Below, in pieces: positions 12,001 through 18,667 of a DNA stretch of 64,000 nt. The notes below the pieces were generated by a model. The model did not search any database, was not told the DNA's origin, and was given only the letters and a program-made list of their open reading frames with translations. Position 1 is the stretch's first letter. Every line of letters begins with the position of its first letter. A program made the translations under genes and the position numbers. The stretch is from NCBI GenBank assembly GCA_020809705.1, contig CP085826.1, positions 3,348,001 to 3,412,000 of the forward strand, read 5' to 3'. The stretch comes from Calonectria ilicicola. Lineage: Eukaryota > Ascomycota > Sordariomycetes > Hypocreales > Nectriaceae.

Positions 12001-14547
12001 GGGAAACGGCTGTGGCTTAGTCCCAGCATCATGCTTAGGATGCTCGTCATGTGAGTCGGGTTGGTGTTCGATCTTGGCATCTTGACCGCGGCGACTGTCG
12101 GACTCCAGGTCCTTCTGGGGTATTATTACAACTTCCTTCTGCTCATATCTCTCCTTCTGCTTCTCCTTTCTCTTTATGGGGGTATCATCATGATCATCAT
12201 TTATTGGCGTCTTTTTGGCGCCTTGGTCATCAGCATAGTAGGATTCATGTTTCGAGGCATGGGAAACAGCGCCGTGTTCTGACTCCCATCGCCGGCGATC
12301 ATCACCGTGATGTCGGCGATTATCCCGGTCCCATTTGTCATCCACACGATCATCGTGGCGGTCTCGTTTCTCATCCTTGCGAGAGAATGAGGATGCAATT
12401 ACAGCACCGGCAGCGGCACCGGCAGCGGCGCCAGCAAGAGCACTCGCAGTGTCTCCGCCCCAATTACTCTTGTCTTCAGACACTTGGCGGGAATGTGTAT
12501 TATACACCTTCTCAGACACGGGCACAATGGGTTTAGGTTGCTGCAGAGGAGGAGCAGGACCAGGTCGAGTTTGCGGCGAATCATGGCGCGAAGTCGAAAT
12601 TGTTGTCTGGGCTGTATCAATGCGGTGATAATCGGAGCCAGGAGCATGATAAGCCGAGCCATTTCCTGAAATACGTTGGTGGTGAGAAGACTGGTGGTCT
12701 TGGTCCTCGAAACCACATGGAGTATTAATCATTCCACGCAACGAATTGTAGGGCCCAAAGAGACGCGGATCAACGACAGAGCTCTTGTCGTTGTACCTGC
12801 GATTATCCGATTGGTACTCGGAGCGATTATCTGAGCGATACTCTGACCGATTATCAGTGCGAAATTCCGAGCGATTATCAGAGCGTTGCTCTGGGCGCTT
12901 ATCAGATCGATACTCCGATCGATTATCATTACGATATTCTGAACGATTATCAGAGCGATGCTCTGAGCGATACTCTGAGCGGTTATCATTACGATATTCT
13001 GATCGATTATCAGAGCGGTGTTCTGGGCGCTTATCAGATCGAAATTCAGATCGATTATCATTACGATATTCTGAGCGATTATCAGAGCGATGCTCTGGGC
13101 GAATATCAGATCGAAATTCAGATCGAAACTCAGATCGATTATCATTACGATATTCTGAGCGATTATCAGAGCGATGCTCTGGACGAATATCAGTGTGATA
13201 CTCCGATCGATTATCATTACGATATTCCGAGCGATTATCAGAGCGATGCTCTGGGCGAACATCAGTACGATACTCGGATCGGTTATCAGTACGATATTCT
13301 GAGCGATGATCTGGGTAGGCATCGGCGTGTTGTCGGTACGACACCGTGCTTGGCGCAACAGTCGCGGCTTTCACAACAGAGGGAGAACCTCTCAGAGGCC
13401 TCGCGGGTTGAGAAGGAGCTGGGCCACCACCATAAGCGAGCTCTGAACCATCACTGCTAGAGGTATCTTCATCATCTGAAGCATCCTCCCAGTCCGATTC
13501 ATCGTCAGATTCATCGCGGTGAGGCTTCGAGCTTCCCACCCCACGGCTAGAGCTTTCTCCCTGCTTGCCGCGATCAAGTTTAGAGACAAGCATAGATGCG
13601 CCAACGACGCTGGCAACAGCACCAAGGGCAGCCTTGCCCTTGCTAGAGCGGCGATTGTCCTCTTGTCGCGCCAAGTCAGTCAGCTGACGGCCGAGGGCGG
13701 CAATCTCCTCATCTGGGTTCTTACCTCGCCGCTGCGAGGCACGATCGCGCTCTCGTCTTGCAGGCAGAGGGGGTGCGACCTCGGGCCGATGGGAATGCTC
13801 TTGCGAGGACCTCCGGCTTTGAGTCCTGGGGCTGAAACTGCGACCGGCACTGCGGCCAGTACTACTGCGGCTTTTGGATCGCTTAATGTATCCCGCGCCG
13901 TAGGCAAGATCTGAATTTACGGAAGAGGAAGATGAGTTTGCACCTAGGTACAGCACGCGCCGCCTCCTCTTGGCTGCTCGGCGGCGCTGTTTGTGGTTCT
14001 CTGAGGGTGCCCGGAAAAATGTGTTGAGAACGCCGCCATACTGCTGGGTGTCCTTGTAGCGCGAAATGTCCAGTAGCGATGATGAGCTGCCGCTTGAGGA
14101 GGAAAACGTCGGCGATGGGGTTCGCTGATGCTCCCGATTCTGCTCATATCGAGGCTCATGGCGCTGCTCGTAACGTTGATCGTAGCGTTGATCATAACGT
14201 TGGTCGTAACGTTGGTCGTGACGCTGGTCGTGACGCTGGTCGTAGCGTTGATCGTAGCGTTGATCATAACGTTGATCGTATCGCTGGTCGTAGCGCTGAT
14301 CATACTGTGATTCGGGAGGTGGTCGCGGTGGCGGTTGTTGTTGTTGTTGTTGTGGAGGGGGTGGTACATTATGGCTGTACTGGCTGTACTGGCTCTGTTG
14401 GCTGTATTGTTGTTGATGGTAGCCAGGTAACGATGGCTGAGGAGGCCCATAGTTTGACGCCGGAGGAGGCGGCTGGCGGGAGTCTCGAGGATCCTGCCGC
14501 CGTCGCCGGCCGTCCTCCGGACTCCGGGGGCGGTTTCCTCGCATCAT
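1..14547 (-). CDS. lah: Leashin-like / involucrin-repeat giant protein, C-terminus beyond window
   Basis: One frame is open without a stop from the ATG at 14547 to base 1 (4849 codons, no intron needed). An in-frame stop at 14629-14631 with no ATG between fixes the start. The N-terminus is Pro/Gln-rich, followed by YDQR repeats (residues about 79-126) and a conserved-looking segment containing QYGGVLNTFFRAP and an RRRAAKRRRR basic stretch (about 165-195). Further on are DNRSEYR-type repeats (411-584), QPKEIE repeats (1150-1228), RYDGSS repeats (1670-1712), and four copies of a motif like FTQEQWDQMSGKERKKIKKE (about 2680-3280). Lysine blocks and WALPAKKSKRDKK-type involucrin repeats lie near the window edge. 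Proteins of this kind are annotated 'involucrin repeat protein' in Aspergillus and correspond to leashin (LAH), which tethers Woronin bodies to the septal pore or cell cortex. Identity rests on overall architecture and remembered N-terminal features. The family (huge, repeat-rich, low complexity) is safer than the exact orthology. Confidence 0.78.
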   Translation of the reverse strand, partial: MMRGNRPRSPEDGRRRRQDPRDSRQPPPPASNYGPPQPSLPGYHQQQYSQQSQYSQYSHNVPPPPQQQQQQPPPRPPPESQYDQRYDQRYDQRYDQRYDQRYDQRHDQRHDQRYDQRYDQRYDQRYEQRHEPRYEQNREHQRTPSPTFSSSSGSSSSLLDISRYKDTQQYGGVLNTFFRAPSENHKQRRRAAKRRRRVLYLGANSSSSSVNSDLAYGAGYIKRSKSRSSTGRSAGRSFSPRTQSRRSSQEHSHRPEVAPPLPARRERDRASQRRGKNPDEEIAALGRQLTDLARQEDNRRSSKGKAALGAVASVVGASMLVSKLDRGKQGESSSRGVGSSKPHRDESDDESDWEDASDDEDTSSSDGSELAYGGGPAPSQPARPLRGSPSVVKAATVAPSTVSYRQHADAYPDHRSEYRTDNRSEYRTDVRPEHRSDNRSEYRNDNRSEYHTDIRPEHRSDNRSEYRNDNRSEFRSEFRSDIRPEHRSDNRSEYRNDNRSEFRSDKRPEHRSDNRSEYRNDNRSEYRSEHRSDNRSEYRNDNRSEYRSDKRPEQRSDNRSEFRTDNRSEYRSDNRSEYQSDNRRYNDKSSVVDPRLFGPYNSLRGMINTPCGFEDQDHQSSHHQRISGNGSAYHAPGSDYHRIDTAQTTISTSRHDSPQTRPGPAPPLQQPKPIVPVSEKVYNTHSRQVSEDKSNWGGDTASALAGAAAGAAAGAVIASSFSRKDEKRDRHDDRVDDKWDRDNRRHHGDDRRRWESEHGAVSHASKHESYYADDQGAKKTPINDDHDDTPIKRKEKQKERYEQKEVVIIPQKDLESDSRRGQDAKIEHQPDSHDEHPKHDAGTKPQPFPPSTMAGQEIVAGTTLPALSTSVVDPFQYQVADDAFMTPRFNTPHRPLTPTIVTVDREPNFDDSPPRSSVDYPRLSRKDSYEIEKMVEGYRNGTQDVTRYQVLEEETKDEEDQPKATTVQQDAKDGKTSASVTTGVTDSIPSQERPRDNQGASPESGPKEKAQPRDLVQEEADRYYRESVMARRIASDEMRSRSTSPDHSVIDKWRDEDVETFTIVTPPVLEEKEKEKEKETKTSIYDGPNADVRIDNEIFPHDEHRFRTSPTDMYAPVFTSRDPSAERERPVLNLVRPTPVPSRAPSPSHEETTREVEQPKEVERSREVEQPKEIEQPKEIEQPKVVEQPKVTDQPKDVEQSKEIEQPKDVEQPKEIEQLKDVEQPKKIQVEDFVIEPKDETMEPASAAKSVSWGENETKSFEIETPDIRSDSEGYASAEVSTEISDKPRPRLNKASRWGAIAAAMAVSSMEPINEPDVELKDLTQAGRDISAHPAQIYADDSSQEPPVPGPKPISPRMEQMPGSYADDIEFAATLAAGLKDSGFDDSMVIEDPTYSRRESPPGVQDANGDTWYKRPYVETVADLVDTAPKSVPEHGFVLGEVETPQEEKIPVDSEPVKPRGVESVRTTENLGSPSDEVVSGIDPSLEFRYNPAEQRKRDKVVVVQDRSPERRSPERRSPERRSPVRSDATSRREFGEQVWEDAPRQKSRKQRRHRDYDDYDDSDSHPSSHRRRHSEERPREVRSDDEWDAPRRERRRRTSHKDETLSHAIPPVLAMGALAYAGHRLAKEARSRSRSRERRSDDEWETPRNSRRHRRDRDSYGDDRSLVSAPGGSHDGSSKHDGSSRHDGSSRYDGSSRYDGSSRHDGSSRHEGSSSHRSRRDKRRSGPEGDFYDTPRERRQDDYDDRDVSSVVSESRGGERRRERRHRRKPSQYDDDIKSVVSAPGSGPSRRSQDFDRREHQRSSSGFLPGLFKPKSHRDGRGDSFLDNADTVGAGVGLAGAAAIASGTLFPSNVADASRNNGDLDNSHRNRSFDIFDPEVAPRAIKPAIDPQYGDLLPLPPSEPGSPEMSPVELPTLPDSRPDTPPEERVRQRLSHHRRRSTQDTPIKSPSHTAIPIQLRLGQRSNPGSPIAYKSSPTSSPVANVTDSPGGRRSVRPMSWDSSREFKPLYLVEHSRHFSPVDHPALPELPPIPPSETSEPPSRASPEPEFHKYADFSGFGIEGAPHVEPPLQINTSAISTVPIGGGADSEETTPRAEIAPEFVFPRTLPEKALEHRDSYNIDIAKELLHDSPQEVLPQELTSVSAHTRPPISLDTSQAAVISKDLDQTTPTKEMDLDNKLSETVDDLTSADEHFSDAVDGQPGTPVTEELATPKEALSAEEGSTKDVRDTISEALPNLKIEQSLHEFVEEPTQPSAKEITDETRSIDIEPTPAVAVNVAPLEPIIEEPAESFTEESNVDSRDAAEQFIADAPSDAPLEPLMEQPLMEEPLMEEPVIEESSEFITEPAYDIPADVTLLEPIIEEPEESISEEIKDETHEINERVSDLTNDITAPPVIEKFADPFLDFSHEEPREILDKKMDALEELSVEELDEGTRDLTQVEAKPETVADVNTEDIAKPAIELPEFSVDLPQNDTEKSTVETPLDVSVHALQEPVVEDLGELVEHIKYEPVGASTKLDSDTAPGLLQEPVVEGPTDKSVEKAAPSTVGSTGSTPALATGSVLTSWFRSLVEKKPANQAHTRAVPDSTAEVETDIADPVVQVPFESEKQSSHEVLVGEDAVDSVTEDPLHVPTDGTQDQTRDIESSLAVETAPETAEVVPPSMSEEVLDRAPEPVIETSAEHEFTQEEWGNLSAKERKQIKRDLRKKGLEVVMKSPITTEQVSNEPEHSAQPAEPATELADPGEPVLEPATEQSAKVDADAVKSVFETGDAPLELTHIVEEKDTDLPGVIDHAQLPTDFTKDSAPVEPWDIEQAPVEQLLKDSETVVPAEISMDSTSPEAVETFLESNTIEQTTEPSIEAVELDRTAAEAATAPIEESFKEAQITEPVQLEAESVEVAAEPERAAEEISNGLDATETVEAAPEFLQGHPDPSLESLIEVTPKAENEFTEEEWNNYSPKDRKKIRRELKKKDLEVMVTPTPTDESTQEPITAIDPLEATKPTESSEPVLEIVDPISDSTPGLVVEAAKEPEGIESVSVSAGVESESLHAEPEPISESTQVIDSTDVMTEPTGEVTKELETGIGGSEPADIVSESAAAASAPAENEFTQEAWDNMSGKQKKKMKKELKNKDLEVVIVPSNVPDGVPQEPDTTTQVPDAASEPTDTVVYPPSEPAPESALEPASESALEPASQLVTEPISDNNGQTQTETAESALDTADVMESISEPQMASALEPVTDLTSEATTLPVADAAPEVQLEFTQEQWDQMSGKERKKIKKELKKMDLEPIILSSTLVDEDSKVLDVASGDAEPAIEANLLNQESVNVADFEEHMGSAPEESHLQDKALPLPEMTDDTPIDFKDNSSIPSELEKPVHDMVSSMEQPETDSQKNLDGQEEIGGAGDEDFTAWGIETEAAETSEALEHNDTNPEIPVGFDHLTMEFDTLAPLKSHISEPLFSQGDVPLEDSQALSTQPEDAEHVLETTGGDPSEHVQKDTPAQEVPVEHEEVQDSPLNGPLAEQPEQFSEAVLVVDEARPSEVEATVDAPVEENAQDTASGQPEADPDTPKKGKKNKKKKKKNSLSIDETERFLEGDITTQEPSEGIKDAPIDDPTPIDPEQPSQGSGEAAEAPPPAEMLVPQLELEKTPEPAPEPAPEPAPENEEQTNPADVLIPTETPPAQDLAEAPAADMPDALAPEEPQVTATDEPEPISPRKSKKDKKKKKKKGALEESTEPESEALPHSEETTAGPSNDDIFAESNKDATAEPALEAASVPSANENPTAASHENGEPPISSQEPEVNPEDERGGSSPMLPKEQNKNTKDIDFQNLQDPKIPSPEPELEPELEKEDAARRSDEAGSLGSSDLDKDVKGKGPALDIGAPVESHAKPGPELESEKQEDVDEYAGLSKKQKKKLMKAKASAAAALEAVESESSKEPEAALVVPTESAEESGVEPALRRESEPERSAAQITEPDGGSGPKLENESTPVAESEIVPIIEPETEVEPKSELETQPPAEPEHRSSLVEVSGAESTLDTLLETDPNLERETELSERIVSNAPGPELEAVQKSDEEEKRPEPTSGEVDSSLDSRVFPLGSPVHLTELAIEAPVELTANVISNKNSSPVLSHSPAPVFESGFEPTLDSDVYLEKIDPTLDRVLDSTEVAGSAVSTLPQEPHSKVVSQPAVSESHDHEFEVPPARRLRDTEPESKYWDQGNENIGSPAADVFETDAPVHQEPRLHETGTFPRAIIETIESPVESQANIQTKPDTKPELREEDGLNLELSEKDKEEGKSTEFLAKSDMHLEPTVESAQPHEEVKASKSVSESIWGFMERKLGIPTGFMESTKKPNDPPALSGSSKWPEQRSQELDTTQPRIGSETVPAAEQAVGQAPVLERSPLAEPAADLDPAVVGGPDKPMNAGEDSIESSQLVKGLESVLEPEQGQLHGQDVVPQPVLEPTATGPEPLNEGDMSGSVPSKKSKKKKKKKKEKKLAAQAKELAEQTTSSVTPQASMQADPEEAVNRFGSEAGDLGLGAHRSLHPQGFELDPTAPKNVTELQTMGPLSTVEDPSAAPGLHQTAAGDAAGENVSTVALASPIGESSTIVSETETTEPAIRRSLSLEVISEQPAGNGTIQAENAIKDIGHHAVPVPTKASFTEPSKEKAVSSQEYPLENESRLGTWTRDAPVDHVPTLDAPTEAADNEVKLDKQVRHDEAPAGEPALHPDAEKHTPKSRKDRKKARKIARLLALAESSQVGNASSDDEMTRQVEPVMEHSTQSRGIPSSEIPEPTPLTNEEDKWALPAKKKKSKRDKKSGLDTDRPDTESKPAPEDLSLDPPRLTESTRSLENEDEEQEEWALPVKR
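9412..9535 (-). repeat. 18-bp tandem repeat encoding (R/K)(Y/H)DGSS
   Basis: About seven 18-bp units encode RYDGSS, RHDGSS and KHDGSS in the leashin-like gene, in a Ser/Arg/Asp-rich segment. Confidence 0.85.
10863..11098 (-). repeat. 18-bp tandem repeat encoding QPKEIE/QPKDVE
   Basis: About thirteen 18-bp units encode QPKEIE, QPKDVE, QPKVVE and similar hexapeptides within the leashin-like gene. Glu/Lys/Gln-rich repeats of this type are what gave rise to the name involucrin-like. Confidence 0.88.
12795..13318 (-). repeat. 24-bp tandem repeat encoding D-x-R-x-E-x-R-x
   Basis: Roughly twenty 24-bp units encode DNRSEYRN, DNRSEYRT, DVRPEHRS and close variants in the leashin-like gene, with some 12-bp half units. 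They form a strongly charged, low-complexity stretch. Higher-order blocks (NRSEYRN followed by a RPEHRS unit) recur, which points to block duplication. Confidence 0.9.
14165..14312 (-). repeat. 12-bp tandem repeat encoding (Y/H)DQR
   Basis: About twelve 12-bp units inside the leashin-like gene encode YDQR, with HDQR in two units. Units differ at silent positions (cgt/cgc/tat variants), so the peptide is kept while the DNA drifts. Confidence 0.9.
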
Positions 14548-15622
14548 GATGCCGATGATTCGGCGTGTCGGAGGGAGGGAACTGTGATGTTTTGATGGTG
14601 TTTTGTTTTGGCAGCTCAGCCAGCTTTCCTAAGGGGACCCCGTCGCCGCGGCCCGCTAAAGAGGCGGTGGCTGGGGTGGTTTTACCTGACCAAGGCGCTA
14701 GGCTCCGTCGTTGGCTCGTCTCGGTGGGGCTTGAGATTGGATCGACCGCTGGGCTCTGAGAATGGCCCAAAAACAAGCCTGCTGGGCGCTTGAGCCCTCT
14801 GTTTACCGAGCCCAGGGCTGAGTTTGAGGGGCCTGAATAGATCCTGACCGTATGTTTCGGCAGACGCGCGCAGTGACAGAATTAGCAATTGGGAGGCAAA
14901 AGAAGTTTTTTCGGCTCTCAGACGCTGAGAAAATTGTCCGCGTCAGGGATTCTGATCTTCAGATTGCGAGGCCTCACTAGCCGTCAGGCCGCCACACATT
15001 GGCTGGAGTGGGTGCGTCATCTCCACCGGCCAGTTGGCAGTGTCACCTGCCAAGGCACGTGTCCTGGTCGTTTTCGAGGTTCAGCTGTGAGTGATTTGCA
15101 CGCACTTCCATGGCAACCAATCAAGCCGAAGTGGTCTGATTTCTAGCGCCTCCTACCCTGGACACAACCCTGCAACGCTGTGCATGATGTAAATGAATCA
15201 GCTCTCGATCACCTACCGAGAACCTGGGGATGGATGGTGGTGGGTGCGCTCTTTTCTTCGAAAACTTATTCATCCAACTTGTGGTCTAGCCCGGGGTTAG
15301 GCATGTTATTTAAAGTCGCCAGACTCCAAACGTCGACATTGTCTCACGATCCCATTTATGTGGAGGCCTAGACACTTTACCTACTCCCATACCATGTGGG
15401 ACAATAAGAAATGGAATGTGTATCAATGGGTCACAATTTATTTGATCAATATACAAGAAAACCGTCCAGAAAAAAAAAACAGCCCCTCAGATACCTGACA
15501 AACTCCGCATGGTCCTGCCAACCCTAGCCCAATCCCAATCCCAATCCTTTGACAAACTTTCGTTTATCGTGTCGTACATGAACGAACTCCCAACCGTCGA
15601 AACTAGCATCACGAACTATTCT
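14548..15622. other. Intergenic: leashin-like promoter / P450 3' side
   Basis: No coding frame is credible here. The stretch holds the 5' region of the leashin-like gene and the downstream region of the P450 gene, both transcribed leftward. I see no repeat or RNA gene in it. Confidence 0.6.
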
Positions 15623-17322
15623 TTAATATCCACTCACAACCTTAACCTTTACGTGCATACCCCGTGCGGGTCTTGCCGTCACACCACCTCGGATTACAAG
15701 TTTTGTCTCATCGTCAAGCTCTGGGTCTGCCAGGGAAAACTCAAATCGCCCAATCCAAGATGCCAATATACAAGCAAACTCGGCCTTGGCAAAACTCTGC
15801 CCAATACAGCTTCGTGGACCATGAAGAAAGGTAAGAAACGCGTAGTTGCTGCTAGCGCCCCCGCTTGTAGATCGAGGCTTCTCGGTGCTGCCGTCTTCTG
15901 CTGGCATCCATCGATCAGGGTTGAATTGGCTGGCGTCCGGGCCCCATAGTGCGCGGTCAAAGTTGACGGCCCAGGGGACTATCATAATGCGTGTGCCCTT
16001 GGGGACCCAGTGACCTTGGATTGTCGTGTCGTGAACCGTCTCCCGAATGGTTACGGGGACCGGACTGAAATAGCGCAAAACCTCACTGCAGACTGCGTTG
16101 AGATAAGGCATTCGGTCAATGTCCAAGCTAGTGATGTCGACGTCTGCATCCACCGAAGGCAACCTCTCACGAACTTCAGCTCGTAGTCGGCTCTGCACAT
16201 CGGGAAACCGTGACAGCATGTAAGTAGCCCACGTCAAGGATGATGCAGTTGTCTCATGTCCAGCCGCGAGGAATGTCATCAGCTGGTCCACAAGATTTTC
16301 ATCTGAGAAGCCACCGCTCTCAAGAGCAACAGAGAGAATATCAACGTCGGCCTCCTTTTTATTTGCCAGGTTTGCCTTCTTCTCCTGTATGAGATCTCTA
16401 CAGACGGCACGGATCTCGCTAGCTGCTTGTTTAATGTCCCCATTGCGACGGACAGGTAGCAGATTAAGAAGCCTGTGAGGGAGGAGAAAACCGAGCAGTC
16501 CGAGAATCTGGGCCTGCCTGGACGGCTTGAAAACCGACCGATACGTCCTAGCAAGCACACTATTCTCATCACGGATTGCTCCAAAATCTCTCCCCATGCC
16601 GGCAACTCCAATAATATCGAGTGTTACCCGAGAAGCCCACGAGGCTATCTCAACCACTGTCTCGCCCTCCGCGTTAAATGCCGCCGTCATTGCCTGCGTT
16701 ACTTCGCGAGACTTTTGCCAAAAGACGGGATATAAATTTTTAACATGTCGAAAGGCAAAGGCGGGTGTGAGGATGCGGCGCTGCATTTTGTGCTCCTCGC
16801 CCTCAGCGAGCAGAACACCAACACCGAGGATGCGACCAAGAGTCCATCGGACCTGGCTAGGCTTGGCGAATGCGTAATTATTGGTGACTAGCACTTCTCC
16901 CAGGGCCTTGGGGGAGGTAATCAACAGGCGCTCTTGGTTAAATAGACCCAGGTACCGAATGACGCCATCATTGGGAATCTCATTCACCCTTCGGTTTCTC
17001 GTGTTAGTTCTCTAGCAAGAAAGCAATGGAAATATAGGCGAACGCACCATTCTCGCATTGGCACCCCAGACGGCTGGGCAAGAATTCGTTTACCCTGGCC
17101 GAACAGCCAGTGGTTGTTGGTGGGAGAAGGGAGATGTCGCAATGGCGACGCAAGCAGAGGATACACCCAGACGGCCCAAATCCCCCACAATACAAAGCCG
17201 ACCGACCACAGTAGGGCAAAGTACCTCACTACCAGGCCTCGCGAAAATTCGCCCTTGGCCCAGTAAAGTAGCAAGCTGCCCGCGAGAGCACATGCCGTGA
17301 TTCTCTCCCACGGAAACGACAT
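15623..17322 (-). CDS. Cytochrome P450 monooxygenase, membrane-anchored
   Basis: Two exons, 17322-17048 and 16988-15623, give 546 residues. The 59-nt intron has donor GTGCGT, branch ACTAAC and acceptor CGAAG, and joins REW to VNEIPND in frame. The ATG context (CACAATGTC) fits fungal starts, although an in-frame ATG at 17430 exists. Two hydrophobic N-terminal segments (about residues 8-20 and 30-57) precede a Pro-containing hinge, as in microsomal P450s. The I-helix oxygen-binding motif AAGHETT lies at about 333-339, ExxR (EVLR) at 394-397, a PERF-like FNPDRW follows, and the haem loop FLHGPRSCIG has its cysteine ligand near 486. All key residues are present, so the enzyme should be active: haem-dependent oxidation using P450 reductase at the ER. 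The substrate and CYP family cannot be told from sequence, and no neighbouring biosynthetic genes suggest a pathway. A MITE-like element lies 536 bp upstream of the start. Confidence 0.93.
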
Positions 17323-18667
17323 TGTGAAGCACGAAAAAGACAAAAGAGATATGGGGAAAAATAAAAGTTGGTTACCAGCGCTGGATGTTGAATGAGGAAC
17401 TAGAGCTGGAATGCGCAGCGTGTAGCACACGAAACAATGGTGGTAGTAGAAGGGGCAGCAGTCCGTGTATTAAATTGTGCAGGGAGGACGGCTAAGACTG
17501 GTCTTAAGATTAAGCGACTCGCTGCTTCTCATATGCGACGCCGCATGTCTTCGGCAGCAGGCAGCCGGGTTAAGAAACACCGGCATGGAATCCAGTCCGT
17601 CATTGCGACGACAGACAGCAGCCAAGATCAGTAACATGGGGCACCAGGACCAGTGGTGACCTGGTCGGTCGTCAGGGATACGCCGATCCCAACGGAGTTG
17701 TCGACAGCAATCCAAACTCCCGGCTCCGCGGCACCCTTGGTCGGAGCGTCGATAGTCTCAGCCAGTGCGATGCGCTAACCTGATTTGGTCTTCCATTCGA
17801 ACTGAAGTGGATGGCCTTATGTGTGCCATGCCGTCCATGCGCCCTCATGCCATGTGTGTACAATACGCCCCTTGAAAGATTGTCATCCCCTTGTGACTTG
17901 CGTACCTTTAGCAGCATGGAATTCAACAGCCCAAATATATTAATCTGATAGTAAAGGAAGGAAAATAAATAAATAAATAATTGGCAATAAAACACATACA
18001 TAAATTACTTATTTAGTTTATTTATATAATATTTATTTATTTAAAAATTTGGCTGGAAGATAATGAGAAACGGTAGAGGGGTACCATCTTTCAGGGATTG
18101 TGCTATACCCTCATTGAAGTGGAGCTGCGGAGTGCGGGTAGCGGGATTGCGGATTTGGACGTTTGTGAATGAACCCTGTTATTGAAAATGGGGGGTTATG
18201 GAGTACATGGTTTCTTGCTACGTTGTGCAATTATCGCTAATTACGCTCCTGTAATAGGGCGGCTAGCCGTCTTCTGTGTGCTGAGTGGGTGCGCTGTTCG
18301 CACCAAACAAATCCTCATGAAAAAGAAAGAGAGATAAAAAAAAAAAAATTCCATGGACAATTTCCATCAAAGCCGACCAAATCCAAACGCCGTCCCAAGT
18401 AAGCTGTCCAAACCCATCCCAATTGCATGTGCTCTACCCCGCAAATCCCATCCCACCATGTCAAAAGTCGTCGTGTCGTTGCCGAATCGAACAGAACCTG
18501 CAGATTTGTTCTTGGACCCCTTTGCACGGTCGTTGTCGCACAAGCCAGCCCCATCAAGTGATGGGGACTAGGCATAAAGAGACATGGAGTGCGGGGGCGT
18601 TACTCATCAGTCATTTCGCACCCATCGTATATTCGTTGTTCAAGTGGCAAACCCGAGAATACGCAAA
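17323..18667. other. Intergenic between P450 and RING gene, containing MITE copy 1
   Basis: No convincing gene. The stretch holds the P450 5' region, MITE copy 1, and the 3' flank of the RING-finger gene, including a poly-A tract near 18337. Confidence 0.6.
17859..18107 (+). mobile_element. MITE-like inverted-repeat element, copy 1
   Basis: A 249-bp element begins TACAATACGCCCCTTGAAAG and ends with TTTCAGGGATTGTGCTATA, so the ends are imperfect inverted repeats of about 28 bp with TA at each edge. The interior is very AT-rich, with runs of TAAATAAATAAA and TTATTTATTTA. It is homologous to elements at 50898-51103 (opposite orientation) and 60610-60847, and is the most diverged copy. It has no coding capacity. 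TA edges fit a Tc1/mariner-type non-autonomous element, but this class assignment is inference. Confidence 0.85.

Noticed and set aside
12729..13358. 209-codon minus-strand frame, Ile/Ser/Asn repeats
   Set aside because: Out-of-frame reading of the 24-bp DNRSEYR array.
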